A stretch of DNA of 6,967 bases from JBARRS01 sp049644345 (GTDB lineage: Bacteria; Actinomycetota; Thermoleophilia; Gaiellales; Gaiellaceae), in assembly GCA_049644345.1 (NCBI GenBank), contig JBARRS010000218.1, positions 1 to 6,967 on the forward strand, in the 5' to 3' direction. Shown in pieces: positions 5,862-6,967 of this stretch. The position numbers were made by a program, and so were the translations under genes. Every line of letters begins with the position of its first letter. Position 1 is the stretch's first letter. The notes under the pieces are model-generated. The model did not search any database. It had not been told where the DNA came from and worked only from the letters and a program-made list of their open reading frames with translations.

Positions 5862-6967
5862 ATGGCGGTCAGAGACTCTCTAGTCGGCAGCGTCTTCGAC
5901 GATCGCTACCGGATCGTCCGGAAGCTGGGCGCCGGCGGCATGGCCGACGTCTATCTCGCCGAGGACCAGGAGCTGGGCCGGCGCGTCGCGATCAAGATCC
6001 TGAACGACCGCCACGCCGCCGACGACCAGTTCGTCGAGCGCTTCCGGCGCGAGGCCAAGAACGCCGCCGGGCTCTCGCACCCGAACATCGTCTCGATCTA
6101 CGACCGCGGCGAGGCCGAGGGCACCTACTACATCGCGATGGAGTACCTCGATGGCCGCACCCTCAAGGAGCTGATCGTCGGGCGAGGGCCCGCGCCCGTG
6201 AAGACGGCGATCGAGTACGCACGCCAGATCCTCGGCGCGATCGGGTTCGCGCACCGCAACGGGATCGTCCACCGCGACATCAAGCCCCACAACGTCGTCG
6301 TCGCCGCCGAGGGGCGGTTGAAGGTGACGGACTTCGGGATCGCGCGCAGCGGCACGAGCCAGATGACCGAGGTCGGCTCGATCATCGGAACGGCCCAGTA
6401 CCTGTCCCCCGAGCAGGCGCGGGGGGCACCGGTCGACCAGCGCTCTGATCTCTACTCGGTCGGGATCGTGCTCTACGAGATGCTGACCGGCGAGGTTCCG
6501 TTCACCGGGGACACGCCGCTCGAGATTGCGATGAAGCACCTCTCCAAGGTGCCGAAGCCGCCCTCGGAGCTCCGGCCGGAAATCCCGCACGACCTCGACC
6601 TCGTCGTCATCCGAGCGCTCGCCAAGGACCCGGACGAGCGGTACCAGAACGCCGAAGAGATGGATGCCGACCTCGCGCGCGTCGCCCGCGGGCTCGGCGT
6701 CAGCGACGAAACCGCGAGCGCGGCGACCGCCGTGCTCGGCGGCTCCGGCACGACGGACGCGACGATGGTCTCGCCGAAGCCGACGGTCCCGGTCATCCGT
6801 CCACCAGGGCGGACGCCCCCGGCCTCCTACTACGGCTACGAAGGGCCGCCGAAACGGCGCCGGCCAATCTGGCCCTGGATCCTCGCGGTCGTGCTGCTCG
6901 CGGTGGCGGGTGTCGCGGCCTTCTTCGCCTACGAGAAGATCCAGGACGAGCTGACGGCGAACAAGCC
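5862..6967 (+). CDS. pknB: PknB-type transmembrane Ser/Thr protein kinase (3' end outside window)
   Basis: The frame is open from ATG 5862 to the right edge (368 codons, no stop). The kinase domain (about residues 13-280) is complete: Gly-loop GAGGMADV (23-30), Lys45 in VAIK, alphaC Glu64, catalytic HRDIKPHN (137-144), DFG (157-159), GTAQYLSPEQARG (176-188) and a C-lobe ending ALAKDPDERYQ. The wording of the activation and P+1 loops resembles PknB rather than PknA. A Thr/Pro-rich juxtamembrane linker (281-334, with TMV at Thr301) leads to a membrane helix (about 336-357). Only about eleven extracytoplasmic residues are seen before the edge, so PASTA repeats are expected from the family but not observed. 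The start is 9 bases after the pbpA stop. AAGGGG at 5836-5841 is 20 bases away, too far for a good Shine-Dalgarno. An out-of-frame ATG at 5857 ends after eight codons. Confidence 0.96.
   Translation, partial: MAVRDSLVGSVFDDRYRIVRKLGAGGMADVYLAEDQELGRRVAIKILNDRHAADDQFVERFRREAKNAAGLSHPNIVSIYDRGEAEGTYYIAMEYLDGRTLKELIVGRGPAPVKTAIEYARQILGAIGFAHRNGIVHRDIKPHNVVVAAEGRLKVTDFGIARSGTSQMTEVGSIIGTAQYLSPEQARGAPVDQRSDLYSVGIVLYEMLTGEVPFTGDTPLEIAMKHLSKVPKPPSELRPEIPHDLDLVVIRALAKDPDERYQNAEEMDADLARVARGLGVSDETASAATAVLGGSGTTDATMVSPKPTVPVIRPPGRTPPASYYGYEGPPKRRRPIWPWILAVVLLAVAGVAAFFAYEKIQDELTANK

Noticed and set aside
5880..6590. 236-codon open frame on the minus strand opposite the kinase domain
   Set aside because: The plus strand here encodes every kinase motif in order. 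The antisense product is low-complexity Arg/Asp/Leu/Val-rich and has no recognisable domain.
6933..6967. PASTA domains of PknB
   Set aside because: They are expected from the family, but the window ends about eleven residues after the membrane helix, so nothing can be seen.

Overview
This GC-rich window (about two thirds G+C by eye, with most codons ending in G or C) carries a densely packed, entirely plus-strand gene cluster. It matches the conserved actinobacterial cell-wall growth and Ser/Thr phosphosignalling locus: fhaA - fhaB - pstP - rodA - pbpA - pknB. The gene order, the DUF3662-FHA protein and the PbpA-type transpeptidase point to Actinomycetota. The short versions of FhaA and PstP, and the unusual polytopic protein upstream, fit a deep-branching lineage such as Thermoleophilia/Gaiellales better than mycobacteria. 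That placement is inference from general family knowledge, not a database result.

Layout. Bases 1-801 are the 3' part of a polytopic membrane protein whose start lies outside the window. A 31-base gap with a possible hairpin precedes fhaA (833-1603). fhaB (about 1611-2102) follows after a few bases. fhaB/pstP, pstP/rodA and rodA/pbpA each overlap by 4 bases (ATGA, GTGA, ATGA), so those four genes are probably translationally coupled. pknB starts 9 bases after pbpA at 5862 and is cut by the right edge within its extracytoplasmic part. There is no gene-free stretch longer than 31 bases, and I see no tRNA, rRNA, IS element, CRISPR array or terminator.

How the genes work together. PknB is a membrane Ser/Thr kinase and PstP is its membrane PP2C phosphatase. 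FhaA and FhaB are phosphothreonine-binding FHA adaptors. RodA (SEDS glycosyltransferase) and PbpA (class B transpeptidase) form a peptidoglycan polymerase/cross-linker pair. The arrangement links a wall-sensing kinase to the elongation/septation machinery.

The cluster itself is known biology. The parts most worth a second look are the polytopic protein at the left edge, a Thr-Met-Val tract recurring in disordered regions of three signalling proteins, a Cys-containing insertion in the large extracytoplasmic loop of RodA matched by several Cys in PbpA, and a PstP with no extracytoplasmic domain.
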